The notes beneath the pieces are model-generated. The model worked only from the letters and a program-made list of their open reading frames with translations. It ran no database searches and was not told the DNA's origin. From positions 3,272,649 to 3,336,648 of the forward strand of contig NZ_KB913037.1 of assembly GCF_000384295.1 (NCBI RefSeq): a stretch of DNA of 64,000 nucleotides. The letters run 5' to 3'. How positions within the stretch are numbered: position 1 is the stretch's first letter; every line of letters starts with the position of its first letter. The translations under genes and the position numbers were made by a program. This DNA comes from Amycolatopsis balhimycina FH 1894. GTDB taxonomy: Bacteria; Actinomycetota; Actinomycetes; Mycobacteriales; Pseudonocardiaceae. This document shows positions 26,831 to 35,588 of this stretch, piece after piece.

Positions 26831-28370
26831 CCGGGCCCGCCTGCGGCGTCAGCTGGAGCACGGTCCAGGACAAGGGTGGCAGTGTCACGGTGATGGTGGT
26901 CCCCCCGGGATCGGACGTCGCGGCGGCGCCGGGTAACGGCACCGGCCGGACCGGTTGCGAGTCGGCGGTGTTCACGGTGTGGCGGGTCTCGCCGTCCGGT
27001 GTGGTCAGGGTTTCGGCGGCGTAGACGCCGAACCGGGCGCCGCGCAGGCGGATCCGGACTTCGGTCGGCGACGCCGTCGCGCGGTTGGTCAGGAACACCG
27101 CGCCGCGCCCGGACTCCTCGATCGTCGCGGCGACGTCGACGAGGTCGACCTCGCCGTGCTGCGCGGTGCGCAGCCGCTCGCCGTCGACCTCCAGGCGCAG
27201 GCTCGACCCGCCGGCCAGCGCGGCGACCCGCTGGAACGGGTGGAACGTCGTCTGCCGCCAGGCCGGGCCACCGGGCTCGGAGCGGATCGGCGCGATGACG
27301 TTCACCAGCTGGGCCTGATTCGCCATGGTGACGCGGTCGACGTTGCGCAGCAGGGAACTCAGCAGCGAGCCGACGACGACCGCGTCGGTGACGGTGTAGG
27401 TGTCCTCGATGATCCGCGGGTGCTCCCGCCAGCCGCCCTCGGCGAGGCGGGCCTGGTCGACCTCGTTCCAGCGGCGCAGGTCCCAGACGTTCCACTCGTC
27501 GACGCTGATCCCGATCTTCTTGTCGAGGCCCAGCTCCGCCAGGGTTTCGTCGATGACCCCCGCCGTCTTGCGGATGTAGCGGTCCAGCGCGGCCCCGCTC
27601 GCGAGGTAGCTGTCGGTGTCGCCGTGCAGCTCCTGGTAGTAGGCGTGCAGCGAGATGTGGTCGACCAGCTCGGCGGTGTGGCGCAGCACCGTGCGCTCCC
27701 ACGAGCCGAACGTCGGCATGTCCGCGTGCGAACTGCCGGCCACGACCAGCTCGAGGTCCGGGTCGATCATCCGCATGAGCCGCGCGGTCTCCGCGGCCAG
27801 CCTGCCGTACTCCTCGGCCGTCTTGTGGCCGATCTGCCACGGGCCGTCCATCTCGTTGCCCAGGCACCACAGCTTGAAGCCGAACGGGCGGTCGGCGCCG
27901 TTCGCGCGCCGCCGCTCGCTCAGTTCCGTGCCGCCGGCGTGGTTGCAGTACTCGAGGACGTCCGCTGCGTCTTGGATGCCGCGGGTGCCGAGGTTGACGG
28001 CGTACATCACCTCGGCACCCGCGGCTTCGGCCCACCCGACGAATTCGTGCAGGCCGAAGCGGTTGGACTCGACGCTGTGCCACGCCGGGTCGAGCCGGAC
28101 GGGCCGGTCGGGCCCGACTCCGTCTTCCCAGCGGTAGCCGGAGACGAAGTTGCCACCGGGGTAGCGGAGCACGGTCGGCCCGAGCTCCCGCACCAGCTCC
28201 AGGACGTCGCCGCGGAAGCCGTGACTGTCCGAAGTGGAGTGTCCGGGCTCGTACAGCCCGGTGTACACGGACCGGCCCATGTGCTCCACGAAGGAGCCGA
28301 AGAGGCGACGCGGGACCCTGCCGATGACCTGGGCAGGGTCACCTACGTCACCCTCGATGTGAACCGTCAT
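26823..28370 (-). CDS. GH51 alpha-L-arabinofuranosidase
   Basis: A 515-residue GH51 enzyme, the usual length, without signal peptide. The barrel carries FGSFVEHMGR, LRYPGGNFVSGYRWEDGVGP, the acid/base in CLGNEMDGPWQIG (Glu173) and the nucleophile in SVDEWNVW (Glu292). It removes terminal arabinofuranose from oligosaccharides inside the cell. Its ATG overlaps the stop of the sugar-binding protein gene (ATGA) and its stop overlaps the GH35 gene, so all three are coupled. Confidence 0.94.
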   Translation of the reverse strand: MTVHIEGDVGDPAQVIGRVPRRLFGSFVEHMGRSVYTGLYEPGHSTSDSHGFRGDVLELVRELGPTVLRYPGGNFVSGYRWEDGVGPDRPVRLDPAWHSVESNRFGLHEFVGWAEAAGAEVMYAVNLGTRGIQDAADVLEYCNHAGGTELSERRRANGADRPFGFKLWCLGNEMDGPWQIGHKTAEEYGRLAAETARLMRMIDPDLELVVAGSSHADMPTFGSWERTVLRHTAELVDHISLHAYYQELHGDTDSYLASGAALDRYIRKTAGVIDETLAELGLDKKIGISVDEWNVWDLRRWNEVDQARLAEGGWREHPRIIEDTYTVTDAVVVGSLLSSLLRNVDRVTMANQAQLVNVIAPIRSEPGGPAWRQTTFHPFQRVAALAGGSSLRLEVDGERLRTAQHGEVDLVDVAATIEESGRGAVFLTNRATASPTEVRIRLRGARFGVYAAETLTTPDGETRHTVNTADSQPVRPVPLPGAAATSDPGGTTITVTLPPLSWTVLQLTPQAGPDA

Positions 28371-29710
28371 CCCGCGCTGACCGTGAAGCCCTGCTGGTTG
28401 CCGTAGTCGACGATGGCCTGCTGCCAGGCCGCCAGCCCGGCGTCGAGCCCGGTGGCGTTCACGTAGGCCTTGCCGGCGGTGTCGCTGAAGACACTGTTGG
28501 CGTAGGTCTGGTACGGCAGGTAGGTCCAGCCCGGGGCGACGTCCTTCGACGCCTGGGTCAGCACCTGGTTGATCTTCTGGCCGCCGAAGTACGGCACGGC
28601 CTCGTCGACGAACGCGGGCGAGGTCAGGTCGGCCGTGGTGGACGGGAAGCCACCGCTCTTGATGAACGGCGCGACGCCGCCCCCGTGGTTGAGCCAGCGC
28701 ACGAACGCCGCGGCCAGCGCCGGGTTCTTGCTCTGCTTGACCACGGACTGGGTGCTGCCGCCGTTCTCCGCGGTCACCGGCTTGCCGTCGTAGGTCGGCA
28801 TCGGCGCGACGGCCCACTTGCCGCTTCCGGCGGCCACCGACGAGATGAAGTTGCCCGGCATCCAGGCACCGGTGACCAGGGAGGAGATGGTGCCGTCACC
28901 GAGGGCGCGGAACCAGTCGTCGGACCATTCCTTGACCGGGGCGAGCAGCTTGCCCTGGATCATCTGGTCCCACATCGCGGTCCACTTCTTGGTGCCCGCG
29001 TCGGCGAAGTTGACCTTCACGTTCCGGCCGTCGACGGTGAACGGGTGCCCGCCGGCCTGCCAGATCATGCTCAGCACGGCCCCGGGGTCACCGGTGTCCG
29101 AGGTCATGTACTTGGTGGGGTCGGCGGCGTGCAGCTTCTTCGCCGCGGCGATGTACTCTTCCCAGGTCTTCGGCACGGCGATGGCGTTCTTGTCGAAGAC
29201 TTCCTTGTTGTAGAACAGCGCCATCGGGCCGGAGTCCTGCGGCAGGCCGTAGAGCCCGTTGCCGTTCTTCACCTGCGCCCAGGTCGAGGCGCTGTAGTCC
29301 TTCTCGAACGAGCCGAAGCCGTATTGATTGAGGTCGGCCAGTGAATCGGTCAGCGCGAACTGCGGGAGCGCGTAGTACTCGATCTGGGCGACGTCGGGGG
29401 CACCCGAGCCGGCCTTGATCGCGTTCTGCAGCTTGGTGTACTCCTCCTTGTTCGTGCCCGCGTTGACGTAGTTGACCTTGACGTTCGGGTATTCCTTCTG
29501 GAACGCGGCCACCTGGTCCTTGGCCGACGGGGTCCAGCTCCAGTAGGTGATCTCCCCGCCGGCCTTCAGCGCGGCGTCGACGGAGTCCTGGTTGCCGGTG
29601 GCGGCGGCGGGCGCGGTGGACGAACCGCCCCCGGACGAACAGCCGACCGCCAATGCGGCGGCCAGCGCCACGGCGACAGCCGCCTTGGCGTGGTTGCGGA
29701 TGCGTGACAT
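28367..29710 (-). CDS. Sugar ABC transporter substrate-binding lipoprotein
   Basis: A 447-residue family 1 extracellular solute-binding protein. The lipobox is LAVGC (Cys24), followed by a Ser/Gly/Ala linker. The ligand-binding region includes GEITYWSWTPSAKDQ, APDVAQIEYYALPQF, LYGLPQDSGPMALFYN and GAWMPGNF. It would capture arabinogalacto-oligosaccharides or related sugars at the outer face of the membrane. The permease gene ends 32 nt upstream. Confidence 0.9.
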   Translation of the reverse strand: MSRIRNHAKAAVAVALAAALAVGCSSGGGSSTAPAAATGNQDSVDAALKAGGEITYWSWTPSAKDQVAAFQKEYPNVKVNYVNAGTNKEEYTKLQNAIKAGSGAPDVAQIEYYALPQFALTDSLADLNQYGFGSFEKDYSASTWAQVKNGNGLYGLPQDSGPMALFYNKEVFDKNAIAVPKTWEEYIAAAKKLHAADPTKYMTSDTGDPGAVLSMIWQAGGHPFTVDGRNVKVNFADAGTKKWTAMWDQMIQGKLLAPVKEWSDDWFRALGDGTISSLVTGAWMPGNFISSVAAGSGKWAVAPMPTYDGKPVTAENGGSTQSVVKQSKNPALAAAFVRWLNHGGGVAPFIKSGGFPSTTADLTSPAFVDEAVPYFGGQKINQVLTQASKDVAPGWTYLPYQTYANSVFSDTAGKAYVNATGLDAGLAAWQQAIVDYGNQQGFTVSAG

Positions 29711-29742
29711 CGAGTGTCCCTTCACGGCGGTGTGACGGCGGT

Positions 29743-30621
29743 TTACTGCTTGACGCTGCCCGCGCTCAGGCCCGATTGCCAGAACCGTTGCATGAGCAGG
29801 AAAGCGACGACAAGGGGAATGATGGTGAGCAACGACCCGGTGAGGACCAGGTTGAAGATCGGCTGAGCGCCGGCGCCGTTGGCCTGGGCACTCCACTGGT
29901 TGAGCCCGACGGTCAGCGGGTACCACTTGGGCTCGCTGAGCATGATCAGGGGCAGGAAGTAGTTGTTCCAGGTCTGCACCATCGTGAACAGCGTGACCGT
30001 GATGATCCCGGGGACCAGCTGGCGCAGCGTCACGGTGAGGAAGATCCGGATCTCGCCCGCGCCGTCGATCCGCGCCGCTTCCAGCAGCTCGTCGGGGATG
30101 GCGTCGGCGGCGTAGACCCAGATCAGGTACAGGCCGAACGGGCTGATCAGCGACGGGATGATGACCGCCAGCGGCGTGTTCGTCAGCCCCATCTTGCTGA
30201 ACATCAGGAACGTCGGCACGGCCAGCGCCGTCGGCGGCACGGCCACGGCCCCGAGGACGACGGCGAACACCGCGCGGCGGCCGGGGAAGCGGTACTTGGC
30301 CAGCCCGTAGCCCGCCGCCGTGGCGAGGATCGTCGCGCCACCGGCCCCGACCACGACGTACAGCAGGGTGTTCCCGAGCCAGCGGAAGAAGATCCCGCCG
30401 TTGTAGGTGAACGTCCGGCCGATGTTGTCGAACAAGGCGAACGTGTCGCCGAAGGACAGGCCCGACGTCGAGAACAGTGCCGGCTGGGTCTTGCTCGCGT
30501 TGATCACCAGCCACGCCAGCGGAACCAGCGTGTAGAGCAGGTACAGCGCCATGAAGCCGGTGAGGACACGCGACTTGCGGGGGTTGCTCACTGAGAACCG
30601 TGTCATCGAAGACGTCGCCAC
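29743..30621 (-). CDS. Sugar ABC transporter permease (MalG-type)
   Basis: A 292-residue inner-membrane permease with six predicted membrane segments and the EAA loop EAARIDGAGEIRIFLTVTL, which contacts the ATPase. GTG 30621 is chosen because GGAAGGAG lies 8 nt upstream; ATG 30606 is an internal alternative. The stop of the partner permease falls one base before this start. No ATPase gene is in the operon, which fits carbohydrate transporters that share one MsiK-like ATPase. Confidence 0.9.
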   Translation of the reverse strand: MATSSMTRFSVSNPRKSRVLTGFMALYLLYTLVPLAWLVINASKTQPALFSTSGLSFGDTFALFDNIGRTFTYNGGIFFRWLGNTLLYVVVGAGGATILATAAGYGLAKYRFPGRRAVFAVVLGAVAVPPTALAVPTFLMFSKMGLTNTPLAVIIPSLISPFGLYLIWVYAADAIPDELLEAARIDGAGEIRIFLTVTLRQLVPGIITVTLFTMVQTWNNYFLPLIMLSEPKWYPLTVGLNQWSAQANGAGAQPIFNLVLTGSLLTIIPLVVAFLLMQRFWQSGLSAGSVKQ

Positions 30622-30622
30622 G

Positions 30623-31552
30623 TCACATCTCCTTCCGGGAGCCGCGCAGCTGCACGACGTAGGCGATGACCGCGGTGATCACGCCCATCACGATCGCGAC
30701 GGTGGCGGAGTAGTTGTACTGCTGCCCGTTGAAGGAAAGGTTGTAGGCGTACATGTTCGGCGTGTAGAACGTGCCGATCGTGTTCGGCACCAGGTTGCGC
30801 ATGATGTTCGGCTCGTTGAACAGCTGGAAGCTGCCGATGATCGAGAAGATCGTCGCGACCACGATGGCGCCCCGGATCGCGGGGAGCTTGACGGACAGGA
30901 TCGTGCGGAACGCGCCGGCGCCGTCGATCGAGGCCGCCTCGAACAGTTCCTTCGGGATCACCTTCAGCGCGGAGTAGAAGATGAGCATGTTGTAGCCGGC
31001 GAACTCCCACGTGACGATGTTCCCGATCGACGTGAGCAGCCAGTGCGGCGACAACGGCTTGATCGAGTCGGTACCCAGCAGGTGGTTCAGGTCCGCGGCG
31101 AGTCCGAAGTGGTCACCGTAGATGAAGCCCCACATCAGCGCCGCGACCACGGCGGGGACCGCGTAGGGCAGGAAGATCACGACCCGGAAGAAGCCCGCGG
31201 CGTGCAGCCGGGCGCTGTCGATGGCCAGCGCCGCGATCAGCGCGAGCACCAGCATGATCGGCACCTGCACGGCGAGGAACACCAGCACCCGGCGGAAGGC
31301 TTCCCAGAACTTCGGGTCGCCGAACACCTGCACGTAGTTGTCGGCGCCGACGAACACCGTGCCGCCGAAGAAGGCCTGGTCACGGTAGAGGCTGAGCACG
31401 AACGCGTACACGACCGGCGCGATGAAGGTCAGCGCGAAGACCAGCATGAACGGGGCGACGAAGAGCCAGCCCCGCCATTTCCGCCGCGGCCGGCGGGCCG
31501 CCGGCGCCGGACGGGACGGCGCCGGGACGGGCGGAGCCGCTGTGGACGTCAT
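30623..31552 (-). CDS. Sugar ABC transporter permease (MalF-type)
   Basis: A 309-residue permease and the first gene of the arabinogalactan operon. A basic, Pro-rich N-terminus precedes the first membrane segment (WLFVAPFMLVFALTFIAPVV); the EAA loop is EAASIDGAGAFRTILSVKL. It pairs with the MalG-type permease to form the import channel. The LacI-type operator nearest to it lies 46 nt upstream of its ATG. Confidence 0.9.
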   Translation of the reverse strand: MTSTAAPPVPAPSRPAPAARRPRRKWRGWLFVAPFMLVFALTFIAPVVYAFVLSLYRDQAFFGGTVFVGADNYVQVFGDPKFWEAFRRVLVFLAVQVPIMLVLALIAALAIDSARLHAAGFFRVVIFLPYAVPAVVAALMWGFIYGDHFGLAADLNHLLGTDSIKPLSPHWLLTSIGNIVTWEFAGYNMLIFYSALKVIPKELFEAASIDGAGAFRTILSVKLPAIRGAIVVATIFSIIGSFQLFNEPNIMRNLVPNTIGTFYTPNMYAYNLSFNGQQYNYSATVAIVMGVITAVIAYVVQLRGSRKEM

Positions 31553-31597
31553 CGTCTCTCCGAGTGGTCATGCGGCCGGGTACTGGACCCGGCGAGA

Positions 31598-31645
31598 TGT
31601 TTACGTCAACATGGACGGCCGCAGAGTAACTTGTTGACGTAAACA
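31598..31645. promoter_or_regulatory. Paired LacI operators in the divergent promoter
   Basis: TGTTTACGTCAACA (31598-31611) and its exact reverse complement TGTTGACGTAAACA (31632-31645) lie 34 bp apart, centre to centre, between the transporter operon and the LacI gene. Each has palindromic TGTT/AACA arms around ACGT. One would block the operon promoter and the other the regulator's own promoter; both could be held by one tetramer or two dimers. Confidence 0.8.
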
Positions 31646-31669
31646 TGTCCAGAACACCAAGGAGTGACC

Positions 31670-32719
31670 GTGGCGCGCCAGACAGCGACCTCGTCCGCAT
31701 CCGGCCGCGCCTCCCGGCGGCGCGGGCCGTCGATGGCGGACGTGGCCCGCGAGGCGGGCGTGTCGGGCCAGACGGTCTCGCGCGTGGCGAACGGCAAGAC
31801 GAACGTCGACGACGCCACGCGCGAACGGGTCCTCGCCGCGATGCGCCGGATCGGCTACCGGCCCAACAGCGCCGCCCGCGCCCTGCGTAACGGCCAGTTC
31901 CGCAGCATCGGCGTGATCATCTCGGCACTGCCGACGTTCGGGAACAGCCGCACCCTCGACGCCATCGCGGCGGCCGTCGTCCCGGAGGGGTTCTCGATCA
32001 TCCTGATGCCGGTGACGCGGCCGACCCAGGGCGAGGTCACCGGGGCGTTCAGCACGCTGAACGAACAGGCCGTGGACGGCGTCATCATCCTCATCGAGCA
32101 ACACCAGCTCGACCAAAGCGAGATCGAACTGCCGCACGGGCTCCCGGTGGTGGTGATCGACTCCAGCGCCCAGTACGCGTACCCGGTCGTCGACAACGAC
32201 CAGGCCGACGGTGCGGCCAGGGCGACCCGGCACCTGCTCGACCTCGGGCACGAAACGGTCTGGCACATCGCGGGCCCACCCCAGTCCTACTCCGCCGAGC
32301 GGCGCCGGAAGTCGTGGCAGGCCACTTTGGCGGGCGCGGGCCGCGTGGTCCCTCCGGTCTCGACCGGCGACTGGTCACCCGAGTCCGGCTACCAGGCAGG
32401 CTTGCGCCTGGCTGCGGACCCATCGGTGACAGCGGTGTTCGCGGCGAACGACCAGATGGCGCTGGGCCTGCTCCGCGCGTTGCACGAGACGGGCCGCCGC
32501 GTCCCGGAGGAAGTGAGCGTGGTCGGGTTCGACGACATGGAGGAGTCGGCCCACTTCTGGCCCCCGCTCACCACGATCCGCCAGTCGTTCGAGGCGGTGG
32601 GCCGCCACGCGGTCGAAGCCCTGCTGACGGAAATCGAAACAGGAGCCGAAGCGGGCGAGCCGGTGATCCTCCCGACCGAACTGGTGATCCGTTCGAGCAC
32701 GGCCCCACCCCCGGCCTGA
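31670..32719 (+). CDS. LacI-family transcriptional repressor of the arabinogalactan locus
   Basis: A 349-residue LacI-type regulator: an HTH and hinge helix (MADVAREAGVSGQTVSRVAN; NSAARALRN) and a periplasmic-binding-like sensor domain ending VSVVGFDDMEESAHFWPPLT and TTIRQSFEAVGRHAVEALL. It is divergent from the transporter/glycosidase operon and has two operators in front. GTG 31670 is preferred because AAGGAG sits 5 nt upstream; GTG 31664 is in the same frame. The inducer is presumably galactose- or arabinose-containing oligosaccharide. Confidence 0.92.
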   Translation: MARQTATSSASGRASRRRGPSMADVAREAGVSGQTVSRVANGKTNVDDATRERVLAAMRRIGYRPNSAARALRNGQFRSIGVIISALPTFGNSRTLDAIAAAVVPEGFSIILMPVTRPTQGEVTGAFSTLNEQAVDGVIILIEQHQLDQSEIELPHGLPVVVIDSSAQYAYPVVDNDQADGAARATRHLLDLGHETVWHIAGPPQSYSAERRRKSWQATLAGAGRVVPPVSTGDWSPESGYQAGLRLAADPSVTAVFAANDQMALGLLRALHETGRRVPEEVSVVGFDDMEESAHFWPPLTTIRQSFEAVGRHAVEALLTEIETGAEAGEPVILPTELVIRSSTAPPPA

Positions 32720-32937
32720 CCCGGCCCGAACGAGAACCCCGCGTGTCGTCCCGCCAATCACGCGTGCTGACCCTCCAATCACGCGAACCGGCCCTTCAGG
32801 GACGTGAGCCGGTACGCGAAGTCCGTTTCACCGTGCGGAAGCGGGGGAAGTACTGGCCACCAAGCCGGGACGTCCGGTACCGCGAACGTCGCAGTGGCAG
32901 GGACCATTCGGCCCCTCGCCACGGAAACGAGGCCGTC

Positions 32938-33123
32938 ATGCTCGCCATTCTCGCCGCTGTGCTCTTCGGGCTCGCCCTGCTGATGGAGCTGGCCGGGTTC
33001 GGGCTCGGCCCGATCATCACGACCGGGACGCTGACCACCGCCGGGCTGCTGTGCGTCGCCCTGCACCTGGCCGGCGTCGCCACCGACCGCTCGCGGTTCA
33101 CCCGGAGCCGCCGTCGCCGCTGA
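32938..33123 (+). CDS. Small membrane protein
   Basis: A 61-residue protein with two hydrophobic segments, LAILAAVLFGLALLMELAGF and GTLTTAGLLCVALHLAGV, and a strongly basic tail SRFTRSRRRR. ACGAGG lies upstream of the ATG. No family is recognised, but small two-helix proteins like this are common in actinomycetes. The 218 nt between it and the LacI gene hold no recognisable gene or motif. It ends 4 nt before the convergent FrnE stop. Confidence 0.6.
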   Translation: MLAILAAVLFGLALLMELAGFGLGPIITTGTLTTAGLLCVALHLAGVATDRSRFTRSRRRR

Positions 33124-33127
33124 CCGC

Positions 33128-33766
33128 TCAGCTCGCCGCGGGCTCCAGCGCGCGTCGCAGCACCTGCGTGAACACTTCGGACGACTGGGCGCCGGCCACG
33201 CCGAACCGCCGGTCGATCACGAAGAACGGCACGCCGGTCGCTCCGAGCGCGCGGGCCTGCTCGCCGTCGGCCGCGACTTCGGCTTCGTAGGCGTCCGACT
33301 CGAGCACGGACCGGGCCTCCGCCGCGTCGAGCCCCGCCTCGGCGGCCAGCTCGACGAGCGAGTCGCGGTCGAACAGCGACCGTCGTTCGGTGAAGTGGGC
33401 GCGGTAGAAGCGCTCGACGACGGCGTCGGCGAGCCCGCGCTCGGCGGCGAGGTGGACGAGGCGGTGGCCGTCGACGGTGTTGCCCATGTGGACGCCGTCG
33501 AGGTGGTACTCGAGACCGTCGGCGGCGGCGCGCTCCTCCATCTGCGCCTCCATCGCGTCGGCCTCTTCCAGCGTCCGGCCGTACTTCTCGGCCAGCACCT
33601 CGCGCGTCGACCGGGAAGTCCCGCGCGGGAACGACGGGTCGAGCTGGAACGAGTGGTGCACCACCTCGACGTCGACGCCGAGTTCGGTCACCGCCTGCTC
33701 GAAGCGGCGTTTGCCGAGAAAGCACCAAGGACAGACCAGATCGGACCAGATATCGATACGCACCAC
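33128..33766 (-). CDS. DsbA-family oxidoreductase (FrnE-like)
   Basis: A 212-residue cytosolic thioredoxin-fold protein with the active site LVCPWCFLGKRR (CPWC) and the cis-Pro loop in GVPFFVIDRRF, the signature of FrnE/2-hydroxychromene isomerase-like DsbA proteins. It is likely a thiol-disulfide or glutathione/mycothiol-linked oxidoreductase. Two consecutive GTG codons (33766 and 33763) can serve as start. No partner gene is seen. Confidence 0.88.
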   Translation of the reverse strand: MVRIDIWSDLVCPWCFLGKRRFEQAVTELGVDVEVVHHSFQLDPSFPRGTSRSTREVLAEKYGRTLEEADAMEAQMEERAAADGLEYHLDGVHMGNTVDGHRLVHLAAERGLADAVVERFYRAHFTERRSLFDRDSLVELAAEAGLDAAEARSVLESDAYEAEVAADGEQARALGATGVPFFVIDRRFGVAGAQSSEVFTQVLRRALEPAAS

Positions 33767-33824
33767 ACCACGCTAACCGAACGGGCGGTGCGCACTTCAA
33801 GGTAACCGGCGGCCACCTGGGAAA

Positions 33825-34793
33825 TCACACCGTCACGACCACTTTCCCGTTGGCGTGCCCGGCTTCCTGGTACGCGATCGCGGCACGCAGGTCACCGAAC
33901 GGGTAGCTCCGGTCGATGACCGGCGTGACCGCGCCGCGCTCCACCAAGCCTGCCAGTTCGCGCAGCACCGCCGGCTTGTCCGGGCAGGCCACCGCGTCAG
34001 CGAGCACGACGCGCCGCCGCGCGAACGGCCCGGAAGCCAGTGCGGCGAAGACGTGCCCGGCGGGCTGCACCCACCGCCCGGCCGGGCCACCGACGGCGAC
34101 GAACGTCCCGGTGCGCGAGAGCACCCGCCGGCAGGCGAACACCGACCGGCTGCCGGCGATGTCCAGCACGACGTCGTAGCGGCGGCCGCTGCGCGTGAAG
34201 TCCTCCGCCCGGTAGTCGAAAACGTGCTCCGCGCCGAGTGAGCGCACCACCTCGACGTTGGCGGCACCGCAGACCGCATCGACCCGCGCCCCGAGCGCCT
34301 TGGCCAGCTGGACGGCGAAGGTGCCGACGCCGCCGGAAGCGCCGTTGACCAGCACCCGCTGCCCGGCTTCGAGACCCCGCAGGGCGACCAGCGCGGTGAC
34401 GGCCGCCATCGGCATCGCCGCCGCCTGTTCGTGGGACAGGTTCGCGGGCAACGGCGCGAGCAGGTCTTCGGGCACGCAGACGTACTCGGCGTGCGCACCC
34501 CGCGGCAGGAGCGCGTAGACATCGTCGCCGGGCGCGAACCTGGTCCCGGCGGTCACGACCCGGCCGGCCAGGTCACACCCGAGGACGCCGGCCGGCGGAC
34601 GGCGCAGGCCGAAGCCCCCGGTCATCAGCCGAGCCACAAACGGCTCACCTCTCATGAAGTGCCAGTCGTACGGGTTGACCGAAGTGGCGTGCACCCGGAC
34701 CAGCACCTCGCCTTCGCCGGGTACGGGATCGGGCACGTCTTCGAAGGTCAGGCTGTCCGGGGAACCGTACGCACGCTGGACGAGAGCCTTCAT
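33825..34793 (-). CDS. NADP-dependent quinone oxidoreductase/enoyl reductase-like (MDR family)
   Basis: A 322-residue zinc-independent medium-chain reductase. It has the GroES-like part with SVNPYDWHFMRGEP and GVLGCDLAGRV, and the NADPH-binding VNGASGGVGTFAVQLAKALG. Zinc ligands are missing, as expected for quinone oxidoreductases. GGGAGAAG precedes ATG 34793. It is divergent from a TetR gene and its promoter holds the 29-bp palindrome, so the TetR protein most likely represses it and responds to a quinone or electrophile. Confidence 0.9.
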   Translation of the reverse strand: MKALVQRAYGSPDSLTFEDVPDPVPGEGEVLVRVHATSVNPYDWHFMRGEPFVARLMTGGFGLRRPPAGVLGCDLAGRVVTAGTRFAPGDDVYALLPRGAHAEYVCVPEDLLAPLPANLSHEQAAAMPMAAVTALVALRGLEAGQRVLVNGASGGVGTFAVQLAKALGARVDAVCGAANVEVVRSLGAEHVFDYRAEDFTRSGRRYDVVLDIAGSRSVFACRRVLSRTGTFVAVGGPAGRWVQPAGHVFAALASGPFARRRVVLADAVACPDKPAVLRELAGLVERGAVTPVIDRSYPFGDLRAAIAYQEAGHANGKVVVTV

Positions 34794-34801
34794 GACTTCT
34801 C

Positions 34802-34877
34802 CCTTACGTTGTAAGTCGTACATCGTAAGGTAGCTTCGGGACGCAGTCCGGTCAAGCACGTCTTACGTTGTACGATC
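34802..34877. promoter_or_regulatory. TetR operator region between oxidoreductase and TetR genes
   Basis: A near-perfect palindrome at 34802-34830 has arms CCTTACGTTGTA and TACATCGTAAGG around AGTCG. A further half-site, CTTACGTTGTACGATC, lies at 34862-34877 and overlaps the -10-like TACGAT of the leaderless tetR start (GTG 34884). This fits repression of both divergent genes. Confidence 0.75.
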
Positions 34878-34883
34878 TGGGCC

Positions 34884-35543
34884 GTGACGACCGAAGCCCG
34901 GATTCCGCTGAGCCGGGAGCGCGTGCTGCAGGCGGCCGTCGCGCTCGCCGACGAACACGGCTTGCGCGCGGTGACGATGCGCCGCCTCGCCGAGGAGCTC
35001 GGCGCCGAGGCGATGTCGCTCTACTACCACGTGGCCAAGAAGGAGGACGTGCTCGACGGGATCGTCGAGGTCGTCGCCGAGGAGATCAACGACGTGGTGG
35101 CCCGCGTGGACCGCGGCCCGGACTGGAAGCAGACGGCCCGGCGGCGCATCCTCGCGGCCCGGCGGGTGTTCCTCCGCCACCGCTGGGCCCCGGCGCTGTT
35201 CGGCACGCGCTCGTCGACGAGCATCGCGGTGCTGAAGTACTACGACAGCCTGGTCGGCCTGATGCGCGAGGGCGGGTTCTCCCACGACCGGATCCACCAC
35301 GCGCTGCACGCACTGGGCAGCCGCGCGCTGGGGTTCAGCCAGGAACTGTTCGACCCGAACGCCGGCGCGTCGGCGGAAGTACCGGCCGAACTGGCCGCCC
35401 AGCTGCCGAACCTGGTCGGGATGCTGAGCGAGATCGCCCACGACGACCCGGATTCGACCCTGGGCTGGTGCGACGACCAGGCCGAGTTCGAGTTCGGCCT
35501 CGACCTCATCCTCGACGGCCTGGACCGGTTGCGGGAGCCGTAG
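34884..35543 (+). CDS. TetR-family repressor
   Basis: A 219-residue TetR protein. The HTH is RVLQAAVALADEHGLRAVTM and RRLAEELGAEAMSLYYHVAK; the C-terminal ligand domain resembles TetR_C class regulators (FLRHRWAPALFGTRSS). It is divergent from the MDR oxidoreductase and its own start lies within the operator. Autoregulation and repression of the neighbour are inferred from the palindromes. Confidence 0.9.
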   Translation: MTTEARIPLSRERVLQAAVALADEHGLRAVTMRRLAEELGAEAMSLYYHVAKKEDVLDGIVEVVAEEINDVVARVDRGPDWKQTARRRILAARRVFLRHRWAPALFGTRSSTSIAVLKYYDSLVGLMREGGFSHDRIHHALHALGSRALGFSQELFDPNAGASAEVPAELAAQLPNLVGMLSEIAHDDPDSTLGWCDDQAEFEFGLDLILDGLDRLREP

Positions 35544-35588
35544 TCCACCAAGTGGAACACCCTTCGTCGCGGGGGCAGAATCGGCACC

